This document shows positions 55,155 to 62,499 of a stretch of DNA of 64,000 bases, piece by piece. The stretch lies in contig NZ_AWWI01000121.1 of NCBI RefSeq assembly GCF_002760615.1, forward strand, positions 124,001-188,000. The letters are read 5' to 3'. How positions within the stretch are numbered: position 1 is the stretch's first letter; every line of letters begins with the position of its first letter. The position numbers were made by a program, and so were the translations under genes. This DNA is from Puniceibacterium antarcticum (GTDB taxonomy: Bacteria > Pseudomonadota > Alphaproteobacteria > Rhodobacterales > Rhodobacteraceae). The notes beneath the pieces are model-generated. The model searched no databases, had not been told where the DNA came from, and was given only the letters and a program-made list of their open reading frames with translations.

Positions 55155-56342
55155 TCAGCCCAGTGCTGCCACACCCGGCAGGGTCTTGCCTTCCATCCAC
55201 TCAAGGAACGCGCCACCGGCGGTCGAGATATAGGTGAAATCCTTGGCTGCATCCGCCTTGTTCAGTGCGGCCACCGTGTCACCGCCACCTGCAACCGATA
55301 CCAGCTTGCCCTCGCGCGACAGCTTGGCGGCGTGGGCGGCGGCCGCATTTGTCGCCGCATCAAAGGGGGCAATTTCAAACGCACCGAGTGGCCCGTTCCA
55401 GATCAGTGTCTTTGCCCGTTCCAGCGCCTGACCGACGTGAAAGACACTGTCGGGACCAGCATCCAGAATCATCGCGTCCGCCGGGCAGTTCTCGGCCAGA
55501 ACAACCTCGTTCTCGGCGCCGGCCTTGAACTCGCGCGCCACAACCACGTCGCGCGGCAGCAGGATCTCGCAGCCACCCTTGGCGGCCTTTTCGGCGATTT
55601 CCCGCGCGGTGCCGGTCATGTCATGCTCGCACAGCGACTTGCCTACATCCACGCCCTGTGCCGCAAGAAAGGTGTTCGCCATCCCGCCGCCGATCACCAG
55701 AATATCGACTTTTTCCACGAGGTTCGAAAGCAGCTCCAGCTTGGTCGACACCTTCGCGCCGCCCACAACCGCCAGAACCGGACGCTCGGGATTGCCCAGC
55801 GCCTTTTCCAGCGCGCTCAGCTCGGCCTCCATCAGGCGGCCCGCGCAGGACGGCAGCAGCCGCGCCAGTGCTTCGGTCGAGGCATGGGCGCGGTGCGCAG
55901 CAGAAAACGCGTCGTTGCAATAAATGTCGCCCAGCTTGGCCATCTCCGCTGCCAGATCGGGGTCGTTCTTTTCCTCACCCGCATGGAAACGGGTGTTTTC
56001 CAGCAGCAGAACCTGTCCCGGCTGCAGCGCCGCCACAGCGGCCTCGGCGGCCGGGCCGACGCAATCGGCCACAAAAACTACGTCCACACCCAGGACACTT
56101 TCCAGCGTGGGCACCAGCTGCTGCAGGCTCATCTCTGGCACGACCTTGCCTTTAGGGCGGTCGAAATGCGCCAGCAGGACCGGCTTGCCACCCTGTGCCA
56201 GAATATCGGCAATGGTGGGGGCAATCCGCTCGATCCGGGTGGCGTCGGTCACGCGGCCATCTTCCAGCGGCACGTTGATATCGACCCGCACCAGCACGCG
56301 TTTGCCGTTCAATTCCAACTGATCAAGTGTCTTCCAGCCCAT
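55155..56342 (-). CDS. pgk: Phosphoglycerate kinase
   Basis: Glycolytic/Calvin-type kinase of 395 residues that transfers phosphate between 1,3-bisphosphoglycerate and ADP. It has [39 protein letters not shown], the hinge [14 protein letters not shown] and the nucleotide motif [19 protein letters not shown] precedes the ATG at 56342. Divergent from the cyclophilin pair. Confidence 0.97.
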   Translation of the reverse strand: MGWKTLDQLELNGKRVLVRVDINVPLEDGRVTDATRIERIAPTIADILAQGGKPVLLAHFDRPKGKVVPEMSLQQLVPTLESVLGVDVVFVADCVGPAAEAAVAALQPGQVLLLENTRFHAGEEKNDPDLAAEMAKLGDIYCNDAFSAAHRAHASTEALARLLPSCAGRLMEAELSALEKALGNPERPVLAVVGGAKVSTKLELLSNLVEKVDILVIGGGMANTFLAAQGVDVGKSLCEHDMTGTAREIAEKAAKGGCEILLPRDVVVAREFKAGAENEVVLAENCPADAMILDAGPDSVFHVGQALERAKTLIWNGPLGAFEIAPFDAATNAAAAHAAKLSREGKLVSVAGGGDTVAALNKADAAKDFTYISTAGGAFLEWMEGKTLPGVAALG

Positions 56343-56468
56343 GGGACCCTCCTGCAAAATGTTGCCCCGAGGTTTGACGGAGCCCGCGAGAGAGGTCAAT
56401 CCACCGTCTTGGCATTCAGGCAGCGGCACATTACCTAAGGCGCAACGCCTAAGCTAAGGGAGCATGAC

Positions 56469-56975
56469 ATGGCTGATATCAAAGACCCCGAGAACACGAT
56501 CCTGCTGGAACTCAAGGACGGCACCGTCACAATCGAGCTTCTGCCCGACGTCGCCCCCAAACATGTGGAGCGGATGAAGACGCTCGCGCGTGCCGGCGCT
56601 TATGACAACGTCTGCTTTCACCGGGTGATCGACGGCTTCATGGCCCAGACCGGCGATGTGGCCAACGGCAACATGGAAAAGGATTTTAACCTGCGCTCTG
56701 CCGGCACAGGTGGGTCAGAGCACCCCGATGTGCCCGCCGAATTCTCCAAGCTGCCGCATGACCGTGGCACCATTGGTGCGGCGCGCAGCCAGAACCCGAA
56801 TTCGGCGAATTCGCAGTTCTTCATCAACTTCAAGGACAACCATTTCCTGAACGGTCAGTACACGGTCTATGGCCGGGTGATTTCCGGCATGGAACATGTG
56901 GACGCCATCACCAAGGGCGAGCCGCCCGCGAACCCCGACCGTATGGTATCGGTCAAGGTGGCCGCAGATGCATAA
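56469..56975 (+). CDS. ppiB: Cytoplasmic peptidyl-prolyl cis-trans isomerase (cyclophilin)
   Basis: A 168-residue cyclophilin that speeds prolyl isomerisation during folding. The active-site stretch FHRVIDGFMAQTGD, GGSEHPDVPAEF, ARSQNPNSANSQFFINF and LNGQYTVYGRV are all conserved. No signal peptide. AAGGGAG lies before the ATG. Its last eight bases overlap the next cyclophilin gene. Confidence 0.95.
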   Translation: MADIKDPENTILLELKDGTVTIELLPDVAPKHVERMKTLARAGAYDNVCFHRVIDGFMAQTGDVANGNMEKDFNLRSAGTGGSEHPDVPAEFSKLPHDRGTIGAARSQNPNSANSQFFINFKDNHFLNGQYTVYGRVISGMEHVDAITKGEPPANPDRMVSVKVAADA

Positions 56976-57513
56976 GCTTGCGCTGCTGCTGGCACTGGTC
57001 GCGAGCCCGGCTCTGGCCACTGACCTGAAGGTCGACGTCGCCGGAGAGGCGAATGGCACGATCACCATTCACCTCTTTGACGATGTAGCGCCCAAACATG
57101 TGGCGCAGATCACCTCCTTGGCCAAGGAAGGTGCCTATGACGGCGTCGTCTTTCACCGGGTGATCGACGGCTTCATGGCCCAGACCGGTGATGTGGAATT
57201 TGGCAAGGCAGGCGCGAACATAAGCCAGGCCGGCATGGGCGGCTCTGATCTGCCGGATATTCCGGCAGAATTCTCGGACCTGCCATTCGAGCGTGGCGTT
57301 GTCGGCATGGCCCGCAGCCAGAGCCCGGATTCGGCCAATTCGCAGTTCTTCATCATGTTCGCCCCCGGCGACTTCCTCAACGGTCAGTACACCGTTGTGG
57401 GCGAGGTCACCGATGGCATGGATGTGGTCGATGCGATCAAACGCGGCACCGGGGCCAATGGTGCCGTTGTCGGGGAACCGGATCGCATGACCTCGGTGCG
57501 CGTCACCGAATAA
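56968..57513 (+). CDS. Exported (periplasmic) cyclophilin
   Basis: A 181-residue paralogue of the preceding protein with an added signal peptide (MHKLALLLALVASPALA). The core is conserved: FHRVIDGFMAQTGD, ARSQSPDSANSQFFIMF and LNGQYTVVGEV. The pair arose by duplication and now serves two compartments, with translation coupled by an eight-base overlap. Confidence 0.94.
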   Translation: MHKLALLLALVASPALATDLKVDVAGEANGTITIHLFDDVAPKHVAQITSLAKEGAYDGVVFHRVIDGFMAQTGDVEFGKAGANISQAGMGGSDLPDIPAEFSDLPFERGVVGMARSQSPDSANSQFFIMFAPGDFLNGQYTVVGEVTDGMDVVDAIKRGTGANGAVVGEPDRMTSVRVTE

Positions 57514-57534
57514 AACGGCGCTTTGCGTGAAAGA

Positions 57535-57572
57535 GGGGGCGGGGGCAGGCTGCAAGGCCGCCCCCGCCTTCT
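57535..57572 (+). terminator. Probable terminator of the cyclophilin operon
   Basis: The stem ggcgggggc (57538-57546) / gcccccgcc (57560-57568) has a 13-base loop and is followed only by ttctgcat. It lies 25 bases after the stop. The T-run is poor. Confidence 0.5.
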
Positions 57573-57888
57573 GCATGTGAGGGGGTTGATCAAAACGTCC
57601 CGTGTGTCATCCAGCTGAAATCACCCGGCGGGTTCAAAGCCCATGATAAATTGGCGCAACCCCAGCGCAGCCCCGGCAAAGCTCACAGCCGCGTTGCAGG
57701 CCAGCCGGGAACAGCCGCCCAGCCCCAGAAATAGGCCCCAAACCGGCCAATCGCCAGATGTTCGCAAGTCTTGTTCAGCACGCCTGCTCCCTCCCCCAGA
57801 GCTTAGATGAAGTGAGGGCAAAGTATGTGGACGCATTCTTATACGTGCAAGTGACGTCTGGTCAGGACAAGGCTGACACGACCTGTGC
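57573..57888. other. Gene-free stretch downstream of soxR
   Basis: No convincing gene. On the minus strand a short hydrophobic frame (GLFLGLGGCSRLACNAAVSF, ending near 57621) has no start or ribosome binding site of its own and is out of frame with soxR. It may be a decayed membrane-protein fragment or chance. Confidence 0.4.
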
Positions 57889-58224
57889 TCAGTCGTCCTT
57901 GCAGAACAAGTCGTAGACGCATTCCAGCATCTTGCGCGGGCGGTCATCGGCCAGACGGTAATAGATCGTCTTGCCATCCCGGCGCGGCACGACCAGCCCT
58001 TCGAGCCGCAGACGTGACAACTGCTGCGACACGGCGGCCTGCCGCGCGGACAGCAGGTCCTCAAGCTCGGTCACCGACTTTTCGCCAGTCACCAGATGGC
58101 ACAGGATCATCAGACGCCCCTCGTGGCTGATCGCCTTGAGAAAGGCCGCGGCATTGCTGGCCTTGTCTGCGATGCGGTCAAATTCCGCGTCGGACATGTC
58201 GTTGCTCAGGACGGGCAGGGTCAT
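57889..58224 (-). CDS. soxR: ArsR-family sulfur-responsive repressor SoxR
   Basis: A 111-residue winged-helix regulator. The DNA-binding part is SVTELEDLLSARQAAVSQQL, continuing SRLRLEGLV. Two cysteines, Cys42 in LMILCHL and Cys108 near the end in YDLFCKDD, lie almost exactly where the persulfide sensors SqrR and BigR have their reactive pair (41/107 in SqrR). It would repress the sox genes until reactive sulfur oxidises or bridges the cysteines. The ATG at 58224 was chosen by domain length; upstream in-frame sequence is not conserved-looking. Confidence 0.92.
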   Translation of the reverse strand: MTLPVLSNDMSDAEFDRIADKASNAAAFLKAISHEGRLMILCHLVTGEKSVTELEDLLSARQAAVSQQLSRLRLEGLVVPRRDGKTIYYRLADDRPRKMLECVYDLFCKDD

Positions 58225-58279
58225 TGCGAAAGATCCGGTTCGTTGAAGGAAAAATGCGGTGAGGGTCGGGGGAGGTGCA

Positions 58280-58651
58280 TCACGAGGCCCCCGGCGTGAA
58301 ATCTGTGTGGTCCTGCAGGATCTTACCGAGCAGCCCCCAAAAGAAATCCTCGCCCGGGTAGCCTTCGATCCTTGCCTGTTCCTGGCCGTCGTCAATCAGG
58401 ATGAAGGTCGGCGTAAAGGTCACCTTGCGGGCATAGCTGATGCCCTCGGGCGGGCCCGCGCGCAGTTCGGCACGCACAAGCGGGGCAAACTGACCCTCGG
58501 GCGTCTTGGGGTAGATCGGCGCGATGGCCTTGTCCCACATGGCGCAATGGACACAACCGGGTTGCTGCACCATGATCAGCGTCGGATCGGCGCTTGCGGA
58601 CCCTGTCCACAGCGCCAGAACGGCCGCGAGGCTTGCGATTATCCGTGACAT
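58280..58651 (-). CDS. soxS: Periplasmic thioredoxin-like SoxS
   Basis: A 123-residue protein with a signal peptide (MSRIIASLAAVLALWTGSAS, cleaved after SADA-type site) and the redox motif CVHC (Cys33-Cys36) in QQPGCVHCAMWD. In Paracoccus SoxS keeps SoxY active by reducing its cysteine. Here it is downstream of the shared soxS-soxV control region and 55 bases ahead of soxR, so soxS-soxR form one minus-strand unit. Confidence 0.9.
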   Translation of the reverse strand: MSRIIASLAAVLALWTGSASADPTLIMVQQPGCVHCAMWDKAIAPIYPKTPEGQFAPLVRAELRAGPPEGISYARKVTFTPTFILIDDGQEQARIEGYPGEDFFWGLLGKILQDHTDFTPGAS

Positions 58652-58666
58652 GGGACCATGATCCGA

Positions 58667-58704
58667 TTGACGTTTCCTGATCGCACAACATAATCTGAAT
58701 ATGT
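58667..58704 (+). promoter_or_regulatory. soxV promoter with overlapping SoxR-type operator
   Basis: TTGACG (58667-58672), a 16-base spacer and CATAAT (58689-58694) give a promoter matching consensus at five of six positions in both boxes. The palindrome ACATAATCTGAATATGT (58688-58704; 14 of 16 arm positions pair) covers the -10 and the start point. Placement between soxRS and soxVW makes it the obvious SoxR operator, controlling both directions. Confidence 0.7.
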
Positions 58705-58730
58705 GAATTGATCAAGGACAGGCCCCCGAA

Positions 58731-59468
58731 ATGCTGGACATGTCGTTTGCCGGTGCCGCTTTCGCAGGCATCCTGAGCTTTTTTACCCCCTGCATCCTGC
58801 CGATGGTGCCGTTTTACCTGTGTTATATGGCGGGGCTGTCGATGTCGGAGCTGCGCAGTGACGCGGGCATCGCGCCGGGCGCGCAACGGCGTCTGCTGCT
58901 GTCCTCGGTGTTCTTTGCGCTGGGGGTTACAACGATCTTTGTGCTGATGGGGATGGGGGCGACCGCGCTGGGGCAGGCCTTTGCCGACTGGCGCCAGCCG
59001 CTCAGCTATCTGGCGGCATTGGTGCTGCTGGTGTTCGGCCTGCATTTTCTGGGTGTGATCCGGGTGCCGCTTCTGTACCGCGAGGCGCGGATGGAAAGCA
59101 CCGCTGAACCCACCACCGTGCTGGGCGCCTATCTTATGGGGCTGGCCTTTGGCTTTGGCTGGACACCCTGCGTGGGGCCTGCGCTGGCGTCGATCCTGAT
59201 GATCGCCTCGGGCATGGGGGATATCTGGCGGGGGGGGCTGCTGCTTATGGTCTACGGTCTGGGTATGACCGCGCCTTTTGTGGTGGCAGCGCTGTTCTCG
59301 GGCCCGTTCCTGCGCTGGACGGCGCGGCATCGCGGCGCACTGGCCTATACCGAAAAGGTGATGGGTGTCATGCTGATCATCTTTGCGTTCCTGATCGTGA
59401 CGGACAGCGTCAATCTGATTGCCGATGCGTTGATCCGCTGGTTTCCGGGGTTTACATCACTTGGCTGA
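58731..59468 (+). CDS. soxV: CcdA-type thiol transporter SoxV
   Basis: A 245-residue inner-membrane protein with six segments. It carries reducing equivalents from cytoplasmic thioredoxin to periplasmic SoxW/SoxS. The CcdA cysteines are Cys21 (SFFTPCILPM) and Cys147 (GWTPCVGPA). The start at 58731 is 12 bases or so after an aaggacagg stretch. Confidence 0.95.
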   Translation: MLDMSFAGAAFAGILSFFTPCILPMVPFYLCYMAGLSMSELRSDAGIAPGAQRRLLLSSVFFALGVTTIFVLMGMGATALGQAFADWRQPLSYLAALVLLVFGLHFLGVIRVPLLYREARMESTAEPTTVLGAYLMGLAFGFGWTPCVGPALASILMIASGMGDIWRGGLLLMVYGLGMTAPFVVAALFSGPFLRWTARHRGALAYTEKVMGVMLIIFAFLIVTDSVNLIADALIRWFPGFTSLG

Positions 59469-59480
59469 TAAGGGGGCACT

Positions 59481-60059
59481 ATGAAACGTTTGATGATGAC
59501 GGCGGCGGCGATGCTGATGGCACTGCCGGTCTGGGCGGCAGAGCTGGGCGACGATGGCCTGCACAAAACCGAATGGATGCGCGACACCTTCAAGGATCTG
59601 CGCGAGGATCTGGCCGAGGCCAATTCCGAGGGCAAGCGTCTGGTGCTGTTCTTTGAACAGCGCGGCTGCATCTACTGCACCAAGATGCACGAAGAGGTGT
59701 TCCCGCGCCCCGAGATCAGCAAATACATCGCCGACAACTACTTTGTCGTGCAGCTGAACCTGCACGGCGACACCGAAGTCACCGATCTGGACGGCGAGGT
59801 GCTGAGCGAAAAGCAGGCGGCGCGCAAATGGCGTGTGATGTTCACCCCGACCATCCTCTTCCTGCCCGAAGAGGTGCCAGAGGGTGAGTCGGCAGCCGAT
59901 GCGGCCGTGGCAACCATGCCGGGGGCCTTTGGGCCGGGCACCACGCTGGATATGTTCACTTGGGTGAATGAAAAGCGATATGCGCTTGATACCGATGAGG
60001 ATTTTCAGCGATACCATGCCAGAATGATTCAGGAACGCGATAACGGCAAGACAGACTAA
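59481..60059 (+). CDS. soxW: Periplasmic thioredoxin SoxW
   Basis: A 192-residue thioredoxin-fold protein. It has a signal peptide (MKRLMMTAAAMLMALPVWAA), redox motif CIYC (Cys63-Cys66) in FFEQRGCIYCTKMHEE and the cis-Pro region VMFTPTILFLP. It receives electrons from SoxV and reduces Sox components. Twelve bases from soxV. Confidence 0.94.
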   Translation: MKRLMMTAAAMLMALPVWAAELGDDGLHKTEWMRDTFKDLREDLAEANSEGKRLVLFFEQRGCIYCTKMHEEVFPRPEISKYIADNYFVVQLNLHGDTEVTDLDGEVLSEKQAARKWRVMFTPTILFLPEEVPEGESAADAAVATMPGAFGPGTTLDMFTWVNEKRYALDTDEDFQRYHARMIQERDNGKTD

Positions 60060-60070
60060 TATGCGCAAGA

Positions 60071-60086
60071 ATTCATTTGTGTGAAT
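60071..60086. promoter_or_regulatory. Inverted repeat in the soxX upstream region
   Basis: Attca (60071-60075) and tgaat (60082-60086), six bases apart, lie about 85 bases before soxX and are flanked by direct repeats of gcgcaag (60063-60069 and 60095-60101). The tgaat half resembles the half-site region of the soxV palindrome. A second SoxR or other regulator site is possible. Confidence 0.35.
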
Positions 60087-60167
60087 GTGTGTTGCGCAAG
60101 GCAGTCGTCATGCTACGCTGAATGTCACGCTGATACGACACGACATCGAAAAGCCTAGGGAGGGACC

Positions 60168-60641
60168 ATGAGATTCACAACACTCACTCTGGCCATGACG
60201 CTGGCAGCAGGCGCGGCATATGCCAACCCGGTTGCGCCGGGCGACGTGTCCTTCAGCGACACCGGTGCCATTGCGGAGTCGCTCACCGGAACACCCGGCG
60301 ATGCCGCATCAGGCGCCAAGGTGCTCGCGGACCGTGGGGCGGGCAACTGCGTCGCCTGTCACAAGATCTCGTCGCTGGATGCGGCGTTTCAGGGCACTGT
60401 CGGCCCGAGCCTCGACGGTGTGGGTGACCGCTGGGACAGTGCGCAGCTGCGCGGCCTTGTCGCCAATGCCAAACATACTTTTCCGGGCACGATCATGCCG
60501 TCTTTCTACAAGACTGCCGGGTATATCCGCCCGGGTGACGAATTCAGCGGCAAGGCGGCCAAGGGCGATCTGCAGCCGCTGCTCAGCGCCGAGCAGGTCG
60601 AGGATGTTGTGGCCTTCCTGACGACGCTGAAACAACAGTGA
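60168..60641 (+). CDS. soxX: Monoheme cytochrome SoxX
   Basis: Small subunit of SoxAX, which joins thiosulfate to the carrier cysteine of SoxY. The 157-residue precursor has a signal peptide (MRFTTLTLAMTLAAGAAYA), heme motif CVACH (Cys61, Cys64, His65) and the distal Met110 in FPGTIMPSFY. AGGGAGG precedes the ATG. First gene of the soxXYZA run. Confidence 0.96.
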   Translation: MRFTTLTLAMTLAAGAAYANPVAPGDVSFSDTGAIAESLTGTPGDAASGAKVLADRGAGNCVACHKISSLDAAFQGTVGPSLDGVGDRWDSAQLRGLVANAKHTFPGTIMPSFYKTAGYIRPGDEFSGKAAKGDLQPLLSAEQVEDVVAFLTTLKQQ

Positions 60642-60739
60642 CCGGCCCCAAAGTCATACGCGGTCTGAGCCAGAAGTGAAGCGCATCGCGCTGAGAGACA
60701 CAGAGCGCCCCGTCCGCGCCGCAAGATAAGGAGACCACA

Positions 60740-61159
60740 ATGGATTTCACAAGACGCGAAGCTCTGGCCATGGGGGCAGGTGCCGCGCTGGTCAGCTTTC
60801 TGCCCTTTCGCGCCAATGCTGCGGCGGTCGATGATCTGATCGCCGAATTCACCGGCGGGGCCGAGATGGCCGACAGAGGGGTCGAGCTGATCGCGCCCGA
60901 GATTGCCGAGAACGGCAACACCGTGCCGATCGAGGTCAGCGCCCCCGGTGCCAGCGCCATTCTGGTGCTCGCCGCAGGCAACCCGACGCCGCCCGTGGCG
61001 AAATTTGCCTTTGGCCCGCTGGCCGGCAGTCAGACCGCCAGCACACGCATCCGCCTCGCCGGGACGCAGGACGTGATTGCCATTGCCCAGCTGGGCGACG
61101 GCACCTTCGCGCGCACGAGCAAGACGATCAAAGTCACCATCGGCGGCTGCGGCGGCTGA
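60740..61159 (+). CDS. soxY: Sulfur carrier subunit SoxY
   Basis: A 139-residue protein with a Tat-type signal peptide (TRREALAMGAGAALVSFLP). Its C-terminus is the conserved swinging arm VTIGGCGG, whose Cys137 carries the sulfur intermediates through the cycle. It forms a dimer with SoxZ. TAAGGAG lies before the ATG. Confidence 0.97.
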   Translation: MDFTRREALAMGAGAALVSFLPFRANAAAVDDLIAEFTGGAEMADRGVELIAPEIAENGNTVPIEVSAPGASAILVLAAGNPTPPVAKFAFGPLAGSQTASTRIRLAGTQDVIAIAQLGDGTFARTSKTIKVTIGGCGG

Positions 61160-61176
61160 GTTAAGGAGTCAGACAC

Positions 61177-61506
61177 ATGGCATCAGGCGTAAAACCCCGC
61201 GTCAAGGTTCCCGCTTCGGCCTCTGCCGGAGAGGTGATCACCATCAAGACGCTGATCAGCCACCAGATGGAATCCGGCCAGCGCAAGGACAGCGACGGCA
61301 ACAAGATCCCGCGGTCGATCATCAACCGCTTCACCTGCGACTTTAACGGTGAAAACGTGATCGACGTCACGATGGAACCAGCGATCTCGACCAACCCGTA
61401 TTTCGAATTTCAGGCGACTGTGCCGGAAACGGGCGAATTCAAGTTCACATGGTATGATGACGACGGCTCTGTCTACGAAGACAGCAAACCGATCACCGTC
61501 GGCTGA
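61177..61506 (+). CDS. soxZ: Sulfur carrier partner SoxZ
   Basis: A 109-residue immunoglobulin-like protein: KPRVKVPASASAGEVITIKT, LISHQMESGQRKDSDGNKIP and FTWYDDDGSVYE. No signal peptide; it is exported by riding with SoxY through Tat. Seventeen bases after soxY, with TAAGGAG upstream. Confidence 0.97.
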   Translation: MASGVKPRVKVPASASAGEVITIKTLISHQMESGQRKDSDGNKIPRSIINRFTCDFNGENVIDVTMEPAISTNPYFEFQATVPETGEFKFTWYDDDGSVYEDSKPITVG

Positions 61507-61560
61507 GAACAGCAGCGACCGGGCCTGCAAAAGGTCCGGCGCCCCAATGGGAGGGACAAG

Positions 61561-62409
61561 ATGCTGAGAACAACAACCGCTCTGGCGGTCGGCCTCATCG
61601 CCACGGCGACACTTGGCTGGGCCGATGCGGACGAAAACGAACTCGTCGTGAATGGCGAGATCGAGATCACCACACATGCCCCAGCCCCGGCCTATGTTGA
61701 TGGCCTGACCGAGATCTATTCCGGCTGGCGGTTCCGTGAACCGGACACCCAGCTGACCCAGATGGACGATTTCGACAATCCCGCCTTTCTGGCGGTCGAC
61801 GCCGCACAGATCACCTGGGACACGGTCGAGGGTGAGGCGGGCAAATCCTGCGCCTCCTGCCACGGCGACGTGATGGAAAGCATGAAAGGCGTGCGCGCGA
61901 CCTATCCCAAGTGGAATGAAACTGCCGGAGAGGTCCGCACCCTCGCCATGCAGATCAACGACTGCCGGACCGAGAACCTCAAGGCCGAGCCTTATGATTA
62001 CACCTCGGGCAAGATGACCGCGATGGAGGCGCTGATTTCCGTGCCCTCGCGCGGCATGCCGGTCAACGTGGCGGTTGATGGTCCGGTGCAATCCACCTGG
62101 GAGCAGGGCAAAGAGATGTATTACACGCGCTACGGTCAGCTTGAGCTGTCCTGCGCGAATTGCCATGAGGACAATTATGGCAACTACATCCGCGCCGACC
62201 ACCTGAGCCAGGGTCAGATCAACGGCTTTCCGGTGTACCGCCTCAAGAACACCAAGCTCAATCAAGTGCAGGACCGGTTTCAGGGCTGTATCCGCGACAC
62301 CCGCGCTGAAACCTTCAGCGCCGGCAGCCCGGAATTTGTGGCGCTTGAGCTTTATGTCGCCTCGCGCGGCAACGGTCTTGGGGTCGAAGCCCCCTCAGTC
62401 CGCAACTGA
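61561..62409 (+). CDS. soxA: Diheme cytochrome SoxA
   Basis: Large subunit of SoxAX, 282 residues with a signal peptide (MLRTTTALAVGLIATATLGW, cleaved after ADA). Two heme motifs, CASCH (Cys97, Cys100, His101) and CANCH (Cys198, Cys201, His202), mark the diheme type. Cys135 (INDCRTEN) is placed to bind heme 1. Cys243 in QGCIRDTRAE is the active-site cysteine that becomes the persulfide ligand. A terminator follows the gene. Confidence 0.96.
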   Translation: MLRTTTALAVGLIATATLGWADADENELVVNGEIEITTHAPAPAYVDGLTEIYSGWRFREPDTQLTQMDDFDNPAFLAVDAAQITWDTVEGEAGKSCASCHGDVMESMKGVRATYPKWNETAGEVRTLAMQINDCRTENLKAEPYDYTSGKMTAMEALISVPSRGMPVNVAVDGPVQSTWEQGKEMYYTRYGQLELSCANCHEDNYGNYIRADHLSQGQINGFPVYRLKNTKLNQVQDRFQGCIRDTRAETFSAGSPEFVALELYVASRGNGLGVEAPSVRN

Positions 62410-62415
62410 TCCAAT

Positions 62416-62447
62416 CCCCCGCGCGGCACGGCCTGCGCGGGGTTTTT
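62416..62447 (+). terminator. Terminator between soxA and soxB
   Basis: The perfect 8-base stem ccccgcgc (62417-62424) / gcgcgggg (62435-62442) is followed directly by five T residues. Strong Rho-independent form, inside the sox gene run. Confidence 0.85.
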
Positions 62448-62499
62448 CACTGACAATCCATGCATACATGCGCATGTGTAATTTTCGGAAGGGTCCGCA

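Noticed and set aside
57621-58064. Minus-strand hydrophobic frame below soxR
   Set aside because: Most of it is the shadow of soxR in another frame; the remaining 90 residues have no start signal. A decayed fragment cannot be excluded.
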